Origin: Watersipora subatra
Taxonomy: Eukaryota > Bryozoa > Gymnolaemata > Cheilostomatida > Watersiporidae
Direction: 5' to 3'
Assembly: GCF_963576615.1 (NCBI RefSeq)
Contig: NC_088711.1
Location: forward strand, 10,534,869-10,598,868
Length of the DNA: 64,000 nt
A program made the position numbers and the translations under genes. Positions 1-12,000 of the stretch are shown piece after piece. The notes under the pieces are model-generated. The model was not told where the DNA came from. It saw nothing but the letters and a program-made list of their open reading frames with translations, and made no database searches. How positions within the stretch are numbered: position 1 is the stretch's first letter; every line of letters begins with the position of its first letter.

Positions 1-583
1 TTAGTTGACATGAAATCAGTTTATAGACACTGAGTTTATTCAACTCCTGTTTTGTTATGGGAATTCAGGTTGCCTAGCTTTTAGCATTTGTGCTGAACTT
101 TAACTTGCCAACATAGCTGTGCTTAGAAAAGTAAGTACATGAGGAAGTAACTCTAAATCCTTATTAAAGTCAACATTTTATGAGTAGACATAGTTCATAG
201 ACATAGTTATACATTTAATTCTTTTATTGTTATCAGTAGTTAGGGTATTCTGTTTATTTTTGTGCTTGCATTTTTCCCAAGTAAGCAGCCCCTTAAAGGA
301 ATCATGCCTTGCCCTCAACGCTGTCACTCCCTACTGTGCTGACACTATGTAGGTCATCTAGTGATTATATTGCTCATCGCGCTGATTTTACATCTTGTAA
401 AGTCTTAACATGGAAGTTACTATTCTGGTGTCAGCACAACAATAAACTTCTTGAAACTGTTAAAAGACTGAAAAGAGTTTTTGTTGGATTGATGAAATAA
501 AATCAACATAAAGTCTGTATACAACCCCTACCTGCTGTAGTAACAATCTCTCTTAGTTCCCCAGCTAGGTATCGAGCCAGTAA
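1..583. other. Intergenic DNA, no gene seen
   Basis: AT-rich sequence with no exon-like stretch on either strand. Short open frames here (for example 309-500) have no family resemblance, no splice-consistent partner and ordinary intergenic composition. I see no repeat in it before the minisatellite begins. Confidence 0.5.
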
Positions 584-1159
584 CAGTTGCCATCATGTGA
601 CAGTTGCCATCATGTGACAGTTGCCATCATGTGACAATTGTCATCATGTGAAAGTTGTCATCATCTGACAGCTGCCATCATGTGACAGTTGCCATCATGT
701 GACAGTTGCCATCATGTGACAGTTGTCATCATGTGACAGTTGTCATCATCGGACAGCTGCCATCATGTGACAGTTGCCATCATGTGACAGTTGCCATCAT
801 GTGACAGTTGTCATCATGTGACAGTTGCCATCATCGGACAGCTGCCATCATGTGACAGTTGCCATCATGTGACAGTTGCCATCATGTGACAGTTGTCATC
901 ATGTGACAGTTGTCATCATCGGACAGCTGCCATCATGTGACAGTTGCCATCATGTGACAGTTGTCATCATGTGACAGTTGCCATCATCGGACAGCTGCCA
1001 TCATGTGACAGTTGCCATCATGTGACAGTTGCCATCATGTGACAGTTGTCATCATGTGACAGTTGCCATCATCGGACAGCTGCCATCATGTGACAGTTGC
1101 CATCATGTGACAGTTGCCATCATGTGACAGTTGCCATCATGTGACAGTTGCCATCATGA
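584..1159. repeat. 17-bp minisatellite with higher-order structure
   Basis: About 34 tandem copies of a 17-bp unit (consensus CAGTTGCCATCATGTGA). Variants occur in a fixed order: a CAGCTGCCATCATGTGA unit, then two or three CAGTTG units, then one or two CAGTTGTC units, the last ending in CATCATCGGA. This gives a roughly 85-bp (five-unit) higher-order repeat, with one four-unit version. No spacers separate the copies, so it is not a CRISPR array. Every unit carries a CANNTG E-box core. No coding role is seen. Confidence 0.95.
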
Positions 1160-1296
1160 CTGCATCATACAACTTGCAGATGAACTATAATAACATCTCT
1201 CTCTACATTTAGGCTACATGCTCGGTATTCCTTAATTTGTCATGCCTTGTAGTGGTTAGCATTATCATTTCACATATTCAAGTTCATTTACATAGC

Positions 1297-1298
<2 letters not shown>

Positions 1299-1326
<28 letters not shown>
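1299..1326. repeat. (GT)14 microsatellite, LINE 3' tail
   Basis: Fourteen GT units. On the minus strand they directly follow GAAATAAAA, i.e. the AATAAA-bearing 3' end of the LINE whose ORF ends at 1500, so they read as an (AC)n tail of that retrotransposon rather than an unrelated microsatellite. Confidence 0.75.
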
Positions 1327-1329
<3 letters not shown>

Positions 1330-1499
1330 ATTTCACCTTTAAAGATTACACAATTGAATTAATACTCGAGACAAAATATAATTAACCAATGCGTGAAAAA
1401 ATAACAATAAGTAAGAAATGATGATGGGGCCCATTGCGAAATGGCAAAGCCAGTGGTACGCGAGCCCGAGTCAGCAGCACAAAAACCAGACCGTAACAC

Positions 1500-3992
1500 T
1501 CACTCTCCAGACTGGAGATGGTGCCTCAGTTCCACCTTATATTTACCGAGACATTTTATTGATCTTATTGAATTAGGTAGTCGATTCCACAGCGCAGGTG
1601 TTGCAAAGTTTGAGGATCGTTGACCGGCTAAAGTTAGATGATTAGGTACGGGAAGAGAAAGTAATTGATGACGAGTATTATAAAATGGTAGTGCTGGATC
1701 ACATTTTGAGTAAAATAATTTATGGGCTTGAATAAGCAACTTATATTTATGCAATTTATCAATAGTTAAAATATCAGAGGTTTTAAATAAATCGTTTGTT
1801 GGAAATCCAAATGGCTTACGGTTAATGATTCTGACAATTTTCTTTTGAAACTGTATTATTTTGCTAAGATGAATTTTGGATGCATTGCCATAAGTTTCTA
1901 TTGAATAGCATAATTTGGAGTGAATAAGTGTGTAATAAAGCATAATCAGCAATTTTTTTGGAATGAAAGCACTTATGCGGTAAAAGATGCCTGATATAGG
2001 CCGTAAATCTAATAAAAGCTTACGAGCGTGGGAAGACCAGTTCAAATTTTTATCAATTGACACTCCAAGAAATTTGACTTCATCAATTGCTTTAATAAAA
2101 GTGTTATTAAAAAGAATAGGCTGATCAAATTTAATTTTGCTCTGGTAATTTTTAAAAACAGTAAAACAGGTTTTGTCAAAGTTAATGGTTAATTTGTTCG
2201 TTTGACACCAATCAGCTAGTTTTTCAAGATCAGATTGGACTTTAGGTAAATCGTCATTTAGGTTCTTTGAACTCATAAACAAATTGGTATCATCAGCATA
2301 CAATATAGGAGTTAGATGAGTTAAACAATCACAAAGATCATTTATGTAAATTAAGAATAAAGTCGGGCCTAGCACCGAGCCCTGAGGTACGCCACAAGTC
2401 AAATTGTCAGCGTTAGAAAAAGTATCATTAATTTTTGTTGTTTGGGTTCGGCGGGTTAAATAGCTTTGTATCCATCTGATGGTTAACTCACTAAAATTAA
2501 ATTGCTCTAGTTTTTTAAATAATATTACGTGATCGATCGTATCAAAGGCCTTCCTGAAATCTATAAAAATTCCTATAACACATTCACTTCGGTCAAACGA
2601 TTCTAGAATTTGGTTAGTAAAAGTTGAGATGGCATCAGATGTGCCTCTAGCTCTTCTGAATCCAAATTGGTTTTTATATAAAAGTGATTTATTTTCTAAA
2701 TAATCAACAATTTGTTGATTAACAAGTTTTTCCAATATTTTACTAAAGACTGGTAGAATTGAAATTGGACGAAAATTACCGCATTCATTTAAAGAACCCC
2801 ATTTGTGCAAAGGTAATATTTTAGCTTTTTTAAGTGCATCAGGTACCTTCCCAGTCTCTAGTGATTTGTTAAAAATCTTACATAAAGGGTAAGCAATACT
2901 CTGTGAAACCGATTTCATAAATTTAGCAGTAATTTGATCTAGGCCAGAGGCTTTGTTTGAATTTATTGTATCTACAATTTTTAATAAACCAGTTATATCG
3001 ATGTATTGGAATTCAAAAACTTCACCAGCATTATTTTCAAGCCACAATGCTTGATTTTGGATAGGGGGTTGAGGTACTAAGTTTACAAATTTCAAGGCCA
3101 GTCTTTTACCAATATTACTAAAAAAGGAATTGAGCTCATTAGCTTTTTCAACATCCGTTATGGCTAGTTCATCAGGATTAAGATAACAAATCAGTTTAGA
3201 AGGCTGTTTATGGCAATTTGTCTTTTGTTTTCCTAGAAGCTCATAGTTTACAAGCTGCCAAATCTGCTTTGAGCTGGTGCAGCTATTGAAAGCTTGCGAA
3301 AAATAATTATATTTGGAGTCCCTCAAATTCCTGCTAACATCGTTTCTAAGTTTGTTATATTGGCACTTCAATTTTAAATTAAGTGGGTTAGATAGAAGTT
3401 TTCTATGAAGACGATATTTCTTTTTAACGCTCAACAAAAGGTTTTCAGTCATCCATGGCTTTAAGAAAGTTTGATTAGATTTAGTGTTTACTGATTTTTG
3501 GTATTTACATTTCTGGGAACAATCAGATAATTTGTCAAAAAAAGCGTTATAGAAGTAATCGACATCATTTGAAAAGATTTTGTCCCAATCAGTGTTTTCA
3601 AGCATGATTCTTAGACTTTTATAATCAATTACAGGATATGAATTAGTAGTTTTTCGGGAGATGGGTTGATTATTTTTAAATTTGTGAAAAAATGAAAATG
3701 TGGGCAAGTGGTCACTAAAGTCTGCGCTTATAGTTCCAGATGTCACTGTCGGACTAACAAAGTTTGTCAAAATGTGATCCAAGCACGTCCATTTGTTTGA
3801 GGGCTTAAAATGGTGGGTTGCAATAGTTATAGTGTTATAAAAACAGTAAGTTGCTAACAAGTTGGCATAGTCATCACTTGAATTGTCTAAATAATCAATG
3901 TTGATATCACCAGCAATGATGTGATTACTTGCGTGAGAAGACGAAATGTGGCGTTCAAGATCATCAAGAAATTCAGCAACACCTTGTCCTTG
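1500..3992 (-). CDS. LINE ORF2-type protein: partial endonuclease plus reverse transcriptase
   Basis: This is the retrotransposition enzyme of the LINE: it would nick target DNA and copy the element RNA. The C-terminal end of the endonuclease domain is visible (AGDIN, then CLDHILTN and SDHLPTFSFF). The reverse transcriptase blocks follow in order: FRPISILPVFSKILEKLV, QFGFRRARGTSDAI, FIDFRKAFDTIDH with the first catalytic Asp, GVPQGSVLGPTLFLIYINDL, LYADDTNLF with the catalytic Asp pair near 2291-2302, and VKFLGVSIDKNLNWS. The C-terminal tail is of the Jockey/CR1 type (FATPALWNRLPNSIRS). There is no stop or frameshift over about 830 codons. The true start codon lies in the missing 5' part, so the left limit is a truncation, not a start. 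A copy like this could supply enzyme only if transcribed from outside. Confidence 0.88.
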   Translation of the reverse strand, partial: QGQGVAEFLDDLERHISSSHASNHIIAGDINIDYLDNSSDDYANLLATYCFYNTITIATHHFKPSNKWTCLDHILTNFVSPTVTSGTISADFSDHLPTFSFFHKFKNNQPISRKTTNSYPVIDYKSLRIMLENTDWDKIFSNDVDYFYNAFFDKLSDCSQKCKYQKSVNTKSNQTFLKPWMTENLLLSVKKKYRLHRKLLSNPLNLKLKCQYNKLRNDVSRNLRDSKYNYFSQAFNSCTSSKQIWQLVNYELLGKQKTNCHKQPSKLICYLNPDELAITDVEKANELNSFFSNIGKRLALKFVNLVPQPPIQNQALWLENNAGEVFEFQYIDITGLLKIVDTINSNKASGLDQITAKFMKSVSQSIAYPLCKIFNKSLETGKVPDALKKAKILPLHKWGSLNECGNFRPISILPVFSKILEKLVNQQIVDYLENKSLLYKNQFGFRRARGTSDAISTFTNQILESFDRSECVIGIFIDFRKAFDTIDHVILFKKLEQFNFSELTIRWIQSYLTRRTQTTKINDTFSNADNLTCGVPQGSVLGPTLFLIYINDLCDCLTHLTPILYADDTNLFMSSKNLNDDLPKVQSDLEKLADWCQTNKLTINFDKTCFTVFKNYQSKIKFDQPILFNNTFIKAIDEVKFLGVSIDKNLNWSSHARKLLLDLRPISGIFYRISAFIPKKLLIMLYYTLIHSKLCYSIETYGNASKIHLSKIIQFQKKIVRIINRKPFGFPTNDLFKTSDILTIDKLHKYKLLIQAHKLFYSKCDPALPFYNTRHQLLSLPVPNHLTLAGQRSSNFATPALWNRLPNSIRSIKCLGKYKVELRHHLQSGE

Positions 3993-3995
3993 AAA

Positions 3996-6024
3996 ACAAG
4001 TGAATGTATAGAATAGTTACAAAAACTAAGTAAAAAGCTGTGATAAAATGAAGCATAACATATATAATTATCTTCAGAAGTTTTTTTATTAACTTATCAA
4101 GGCTGAAAAAAAGTTTTATTTATAGAAATACTAAATTTGCAAAAGCAACCCGACTCTCAACTTTGGAACTGGTCACTACAACCTAACCTTTTGTTTTTGT
4201 GGTGACTAGTTATCTAAAATACTGGTATGTTAGTTTCTACTGAAGTAATCGGGTTAACATTAATTGCTTTGTCATTCTTCAGCATGATAACAAAATCGCA
4301 AGTTTGTATGGCTTTTACACACTGTTTTATTAATATGCATCTCATTTTAAATTTTATCTATTTATTTACGTTTTGAACTGTCTAGCGATGCCTCTGTATA
4401 ACTGTTAAATGCAGTCGTTGTTAGTATCATAGTTGTTAATCAATACGCTTTTAAATGTTACATACAACTCTGTGTTAACTTCTTGCATTGACAAAAGATA
4501 CGGTAGTATAGTTCATTCTGATCTTAGATCCATAAAATAAGTAAGTTTCCATCAAACTTTACACATTTGCTACTCTGTTGAGAGCACCATATTAATATCT
4601 ACAAGTATAAGTTATTAAACATTGTCCAAGGCTTCTATATGCGTTTCTATTTAGGGTACTTTCAGCTTATTAATATTCTAGCCTGTGTCCCTTTACGCGC
4701 TGGTAGATAATAAATATGCCCGTGTGTCTGTGAGTAATGCTAGGACATCATTAGGCCTTTGTTCTAGTAAGTTCTATCAAGGTGTAAGCTTGCAGGATTC
4801 TGCTAATATTGCGCTATCCGTGTATTTAATCAGCAACTCACAATCGCTGGCTCACTTGAATACTAGCAGTAAGCAGGTCTCATCTCTGTATCGGGTGTCT
4901 AATATTTGCATGGCATGGGTGTCATAGTTGGGGTGAGTGCATGAAATACAACTACATTGTCACCACTATTGTATCAGTAGGGGGTAGAGGAGGGGACGAA
5001 AAGCCTTAGGTTCCAATTCACATTCTACCAGTGATAAGCACTTTTTGTTCTGTAACTAAGTCTGTTAACTATAAGCTGTTTTAGGTCTGTTTTTCCTCAC
5101 TTTGTTATGAATTACTTGTATGCCCTTCATTTTATGCGGTTGTATCTTTCTAGTCATTTCTTATTGTTGATATTCTTTCAGCCAACCTTATTTGTATTAT
5201 ATTTGTGATCCTTTTTATGAAGCTTGTATATATGCTGCTGTGAAAGGCCGGTAGTTGTTTGTGTGAAGCCCAAACATAGAAGATTTTAGACTGGCACCAG
5301 AGTATGTAAACTGAGCTCATTGCCTCCCATTTTGGAGGTAATGGACTTTACTAGCCTACAATTTAATAATTATTTTCCCTAAATGTTTGAGAGGGAGTTG
5401 CGTGCCATCCCGAAGTCCATTTTCTATTGAAACTGTTGATCCTCTGCGGGTTTGAGTTTATCACAACTATGATGATCATTGCAGTCCATGAGACTTGGAA
5501 GTGAAGGCTTTAATGAAGATTTTAAAAAGCTCCCTGTGTTAATCTCCTGACTAACATTGGATCTACAGCACGGTTTACATTTAATTCTTAAACTGCATTT
5601 CTACATTTTGCTCATAATGAAAATGTATAAGATCTAGGAAAGTTAACAATTCATCTTCTTTTGGGCAGAGAAACAAGCTATGGTTAAAATACGGTCTATT
5701 GTACAACAACGTAAACATTTGGACTGTGGTGTACAGTTCTTACTTGTTTTACAATAAAAATGTACAACATTAAATAGCTTTTCTGAGTGTATTGGTAGCT
5801 AAAAATTTTATGACCTTCATACGTTGGCTCAGATAAAGTGCACAAATTTGCAAGGAAACTGCTCGATATTCTTAGAATCTGTAATTCTACACTGAACAGA
5901 CACAATCGGACTGCAAAACACTTTGTCATGGTGTTGATTATGCATCATTATGCAAACGTGTCTCCTTGGAGTTGTAAAGGTCTGGCTAGCCTCTACTGTC
6001 AGTAGCATCCAAACACCCCTTTAG
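3996..6024. other. Intergenic DNA upstream of UNC45
   Basis: The first 80 bases are the right half of the repeat copy interrupted by the LINE. The rest is AT-rich with no exon-like segment; short open frames (4685-4927, minus 5696-5929) show no family resemblance. The UNC45 promoter should lie in the right part, but I see no clear TATA or initiator element. Confidence 0.5.
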
Positions 6025-6072
6025 GTAAGCACATGATAATGTTAGGAGTTAACTCCTCTCTCTCTTAAATAG
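6025..6072 (+). other. Possible 48-base 5'-UTR intron (or splice-leader acceptor) before UNC45
   Basis: A donor-like TTTAG|GTAAGC at 6021-6030 and a pyrimidine-rich TCCTCTCTCTCTTAAATAG at 6054-6072 end exactly at the UNC45 ATG. This would make a very short 5'-UTR intron. Alternatively the acceptor alone could be used with a more distant donor, or for trans-splicing. Seen as consensus only. Confidence 0.3.
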
Positions 6073-9000
6073 ATGGCTGACCATACAAGTCTGAAGGAAG
6101 AAGGAAATTCTCACTTTAAATCTGGGAACTACTCAGAAGCTCTGGTCTGTTACACAAAAGCTTTAGATATCGGCGGCGAAGCCCCAAGCGCTGCCTTTCA
6201 GTTAGCAGTACACAGCAATAAAGCCGCTTGCTATCTGAAACTACAGGATCCAAAACACGCCCAAATAGAGGCTAGCAAAGGTAATAGTAATGAGCTTGTA
6301 AAGAGCTTGGGAGTGGCTATGAGAGACAGTACTATGGTAATCTCAACTCCTGTATTGCATAATACTTTTATTTTTGTAGTCCCAGTTTAAACCTTAAAAC
6401 AGCTATAAAAAAGCTTAAATATGATGTTTTAAGTTTAATCTTAAAACATCATATGCTCTTTGATGAATGTTTGTTTTGTGGCAGTTTTTACTTGGTACCT
6501 GCCTTTCTTTCTCCCATTTATCTGTTGATTGTGTCACGCACTGTGGTCATCTCGTTGGCTTCTAGGGAGAGGCAACTCTTGTACCCAACGGGGGACACTG
6601 CAGCATGACGTTGTGTTGTGTTGGAAGATTTGCATTCATTGAAAACAGTGGAGCTACAATATGTATTGGACTAATTTATACAATTTGCTTAATTGTATGC
6701 GTTGGTATTATCGTCGAATTTGTCCTGACAACCTCAGCACACTCGTAAAGAAGCAAAATATTTTAAAGAAAAAAACAGATGTGTCATGTCTTCTCAATAT
6801 GTTCCTTTGTAGTTGAGGGTTTTCTCTTGTTTAAGTCAACAGTTAGAAAGAGAGAGAGAGAATAAAAGAGATGTATATCTCTGTTATAGTTCAGATAGAT
6901 GATAGCTTGTTCATATTCTCATCATTTGTTTATCTCTGTAGATAGCAAGGTATCCATGATATGAGATCCTATTTTCTCAAGAACTGCTGAATGATATGTT
7001 TGTAAAGCTCTCATTTAATATAGGTATTGTGTACTAGTAAAAAAAAACAACTCCTAACGGAAACCTAGAATCCCTTCTCTATTTTTGTCGTAGAGTCGTG
7101 TCATACCAGCTCGTCTTGTAGCTCTTGAATACAACTCTAATGATGTCAAGGCACTCTTTAGAAGATGTCAAGCCTTAGAACTGCTGGACAGGAAGGAGGA
7201 GGCTCTCAAGGATGCTGTTAAATTAAGGAATTTGGATCCTAAGAATAAAGCTATTGTTTCTGTATTGCAACGATTGTCTGCTTGGGCCCAGCAGAAGGTA
7301 ATGTGAACTGTTGTAGAATGTGTTCCTCATTCAGTGTATGTGCTAGCTGCTGTTTATATTTCTGCATGCATATCTAAGAAAAGTTCATCTATATACATCC
7401 CAAAGTTTGTTGTTCGTCTGTCCAGCGATGAAGTTTTAGTAATAAAAAATCACCTTCATACTGGATTTGAACTCACAAAGATTGCAACTGCAAGCATGCA
7501 TAACCGCGCGCATAACCATTGAATAACAAGCGCGTGTAACCACAAGGCTAAGCCATTCTTAATACAATCAAATTCTATGGTTAATTCCAAACTTTCATAT
7601 TTCATTGAAGCATGGGGCAACCCACCTCCCACACGTTTTACAAATTTGATAACATTTCAAAAGCACATGATAAGAACCATTCACAAAAAACCCGCCTCAC
7701 TTACACCAAACCTCTTTTCAAGTCATCATCCATACTACCTATCATTCACTATATTCATACTGCATTATACTTTTAGCCCATCATAAATTTTATTGTAATT
7801 ACATTTCTCGCACATTATATCAAACTCAATTCTCAAATTTCTGTCTAAATCTCCCACAATCTTCTTCCCGTGCAGGCCATCACATGGTGGATTACCAACA
7901 GGCCATTTTTTGGAACCAACTTCCTAATACTATAAAAACATTGAGGTGGCCAGTTTCAAGAAAAACTTGAATTACATTTTTTTACATATTTTTATTTGGT
8001 TTTCTCAGTTCGTATTATTTGTATCATTACTAAATCATTTTGCATTGCAGTCGTAGCAAAACAGACTATATTTAGCTATTACTTGCTTATTATTTCACAC
8101 TTACATTTAAACACCGTTACAGTTGTTTTTTTATTTTATTTATTTCAATTGCACGAAACCCTTTTTTTATGATACGAAGTTGAAAAGTTAGAATGGTAAC
8201 TGTTGTTATATGTTACACAAAAATAAATTTTTGTGCAGAGATTTTTTTATTACTCGAGCAACGCCGGGCATTCACCTAGTAGAAATATATAGTAGACAAA
8301 CTAGAACATCATTTCTCTGCATTTACTTACTCTAAAACTCTACTTTGATTTGTTTGTTTAACTTTCTAGGATTTAGGTTGTCAGTTCATATATTCAAATT
8401 TATTTACACAGTTTCTCATGGGGACAAATAAATGGTACAAAATTCTTAAAACTAAGTAAAAAGCTTTGATAAAATGGGGCGATAATACATATATTGGCAC
8501 ATTGCATATTGGTTGCTTTGTTTATCGATTTTATATAATATGTGTATAGTTTAGCTGCCTAATATGTTATTCTGAACAATCTATGCAGCCGCTTGACATC
8601 AAACTTTTTACTTCATGTTAGAATGACAGGATAGACAGCACAGAAAGTAAAGTGTCTCAGATGGTGGAGTTAGTGTTCTTTGACACATCAGGGAATAAAG
8701 AGAAACGAGAACAGGTTAGCAGTTTCTATATAAGTTTGTACCGTCTTATTGGCTATCTGCAGTTTGAGAGTTGTTTTCTCCTCCCTATCTGTTTGGTATC
8801 TGATGCTAGTTAGACCAAGCATTTTTGTGTTTAGGAGGCTTTATGGACCTTGCTGCAACTGTCGATGGAATGAAGAACTATTCACAATATTTTTATGTTT
8901 TTTATTAATTTTCATTTTATTATTATTTTTCACCATCCTATCTGATTTGTGTGAAATCAATGTTATGTATATCTCTGCGACAAATTGGTGGTTTGGTGGC

Positions 9001-12000
9001 GCTTTGGCTATAGCCTGAGCCCAAATGTTGAGTAAAATTCAAACCATTCAGTAATTTACTGTGAAATGACCTTGTAGGCACTGAGCAATCTTCTTGTACT
9101 GGCGCGAGAGGAGGCAGGCTCAACTAAAATGTTGGAGGCGGGGCTTGTGAGCAAATTTAAGGCTCTGTTGCAGAAGGTAGAAGGAAACATGAAGCTCAAT
9201 GTTATTAGAATTCTCGCTAGCCTCTCCGTTCACAGCATTGAAAAGGTTTGTTATGTCGCTACGGACACATATTTACCGGGTAACACCGATGTGTCTCAAA
9301 TCTTTCTTATACACCTCTGCCAACTTTTGCTCTCGAGACATAATGTAAATTCAGTTTTTTTTATTGCATCTCAAACTGTTGATTCAAGCAGTTTTATTTA
9401 TGCGACAGTACTAAACTGTAATTTGAGTGTTTTAGCTCCAGGCTGTCTCGGAGTTGAACAGTTTTTCCTTATTTAAACGCACTGGTTTTTAGAGCTGTTT
9501 TCGAGCCTCTTAATATACAGTTCAACCTCAGTTTTCAACTCTCTCAAACAAATTTGAATTAGAACAAAAAATTAGAGCTCTTTTACTTGGAATGAAATAA
9601 AAAAATATGGAGTCTACTAGGGACCCGACACTATCCAGTTGCAGACTGCCTCTCAGTATTTCTAGTGTTCATCCATTGTACACAAACATCTCCATTGTTC
9701 ATCTATTGTACACAAACATTTCCATTGTCATCATGAAATACTGACTGCATTTTGTGTATTACTGTACCATATTATTTTATCTTTCATTATAATAAGACAT
9801 GCAAACTGCATGTGAGGAAATAAGAAGGAAACCAAGCTGCAATAGTACATTCTGTAACTTGCTTTATTGATAGAGTACTCATGAGAACTTGAATATACTT
9901 TATATATTACCAGCTGTCTTAATATATTAATTAGGGTATAAAATGATGTCTAATGCTTTACAAAGTCATTTATTAAACAGGCTTTAGTAATGCATTATTT
10001 TGGTTGAATGCGGTCTGTCTCACATTTACAAGTCTGTCCTCTAGGCAGAAACTGTGTTTGATGTTATGGGACTACCCCTGCTCATCAGCTTGTTCAGCCA
10101 GCCGGGTGAGGACGCGTGCAATGCAACGAGCAACCTCTTCCAGTCACTTATCAATGGTATCACAGACTTGCACATCTTCAGGGAAGAGAAAGCCAAGCAT
10201 GAGATACATAAGGAGAAGACGGGAACACCTCACGGCTCTAAATTCAAACCTCTTAAATTATGTAGGTGGTTTTTATGTCCTTCCAACACTAGTTTTATTA
10301 TAGCCAGTACCAGGCAGTCTCGCGCACCGTGAGAGATCATCTGTAATAAGTATGTGCACAATTATTCCCAAGTGCAGCGAGGTGATCAAGTGGTGCAGAT
10401 AGTAGTGTGCCCGGCTGCTAGGCCGAATGTCTGAGTTCGAATCTCATGTGATGCAATTGTTTGTTCTGACCATAGACCTATTAACTATACGTATGTAGTA
10501 TAGTTAATAATAGTATATATACTATTATATATGTATAATTAATAGGTCTATGATTCCGACATTCAACCATGGCTTTGGATGGGCTTGGCTCTTATTATAG
10601 TAAAGACTGGTGGAATGCCCGGCATTGCACGGGTATTAAAAATCAGCTTATAAACAGTGACAGCAACTCCACACTTATAAAACTCAGCTTATAAACAATG
10701 CCTCTTGCCATTAGCCTGGCACAGTGCCAATGACTAATTTAAGTAAGCTCTCACTAATACATAGAATGATGTTGCGCCGTAACGGAGAGCGGTAGCGTAT
10801 TTTCACCCACGTAGTGCCATATATCGCTCAATGAATCCATCAATCTTGCATAGTTAAATTGGTAAGGAATTTGTCTGGTGAAGAAGAGGTTCCGAGATCA
10901 AATCTTCTGCAGTACGGAGTCTTCGTTTCAAGATTACAATAGCTAGAACTGGACATACCGAACTACACAAGTACACACAAACGTTGAAATCTATATATAG
11001 TGAAATATATATATAAACAGCAATGGCACGTTTACTTCACATCTTTAAAGGAGAATCCTCCTCCAAAACAATTTAGGGTAACTTGACTGGATGAGTTGTC
11101 TCTCAAGCAAATCTCTTCTGTAGAGGGACATCGTCCCAGATAGTCCCTTCCTTTTTGTAAAGAATTTATGAAGCGTAACTTGCTTCTCCTTTTGTTAACG
11201 AATGTTTCCATGCTGTTTCCGGAGCTGTTCCGAGCGTTCAATTCTAATGCGCATGCTCTAGTTTGGTCAAGAACTGAGTTTATGTTCGAGATCCAAGACG
11301 AACAGATCTCAATTTTTTAGTCGAAAATCGAATTGATCGAGAACTGAAGCGTTCGAAAACCAAAGTTCCACTGTATATAGATTGTCTTATTGTTATTGTC
11401 TCATGTTGGTTTGAAATGTGAATCAGTCAATAGATGACAAGACTTTTGAAGTGTCAAAAGCACATTGTCACTAAATGTTAAGCTTTTCTAATTGTCTTAG
11501 TAGACACTGTCGACTTTGGCTCACATTGTTGTTATGTAACTCTGTTGGTTTATTTTCTATCACTCGCATTTTAGATTTTAAATTTTTATTTGTTTGTAGC
11601 CAGCTATCAACAAGATCTGATTGACCAGATCATGCGTTATCTAGTCAAATATATAAACAGTAATAAAGTGTCAGCTTATGGCAGAGACTGTATCATACAG
11701 CTTATCATCAGGAATGTGACTTCCTCTGATGGACTCAATTGGACCAAACGATTTCTTGAAACTGATGGTGAGTGTGACTGTTTTCTTAGCATCAGTTATA
11801 AATAAGTTATAGCATGAGTCAGTGTATAGGTCAGAAGTCAGCGTATAGTTACTGCTATCTGTGACTGCTTGCTAGGTTCGACACGACTGATGGAGATTGC
11901 AGGAATGACATCTGGTAAATCAACTATTCCAGTGAGCAGCAGCACTCGGTTGCACTGCTCAGTGCTCATGTCTAAGATCTGGGACGATACGATGACAGAC

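Larger units (their letters stand above)
1299..3995 (-). mobile_element. Non-LTR retrotransposon (Jockey/CR1-type LINE), 5'-truncated
   Basis: The element runs from a truncated 5' end near 3995 to an (AC)n tail at 1299 and contains one uninterrupted ORF ending at 1500. The frame is open upstream of the first listed residue (3860), and residues such as AGDINIDYLDN there are the end of an apurinic endonuclease domain, so 5' truncation removed most of that domain. Both flanks match the two halves of another repeat copy near 8373-8495, which marks the insertion point. The open ORF and intact tail suggest a recent insertion. Assignment within the Jockey/CR1 group is by motif style, not a tree. Confidence 0.88.

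Noticed and set aside
584-1159. CRISPR-like regular repeats
   Set aside because: Units are directly tandem with no unique spacers, in an animal genome; a minisatellite.
4685-4927. 80-codon open frame as a gene
   Set aside because: Starts at a GTG, no family resemblance, no splice-linked neighbours, and composition like the spacer.
6281-6390. UNC45 first ORF continuing as a 105-aa protein
   Set aside because: Similarity stops at the donor AAAG|GTAATA, and the TPR continues in phase at 7122.
7083-7121. Earlier acceptor for UNC45 exon 2 at TAG|AGTCG
   Set aside because: It would not join exon 1 in phase; TTGTAG|CTCTTG at 7121 does and restores EASKALEYN as in homologues.
10391-10443. tRNA gene
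   Set aside because: A- and B-box present but acceptor, D and anticodon stems do not form; repeated elsewhere with the same flanks, so a SINE.
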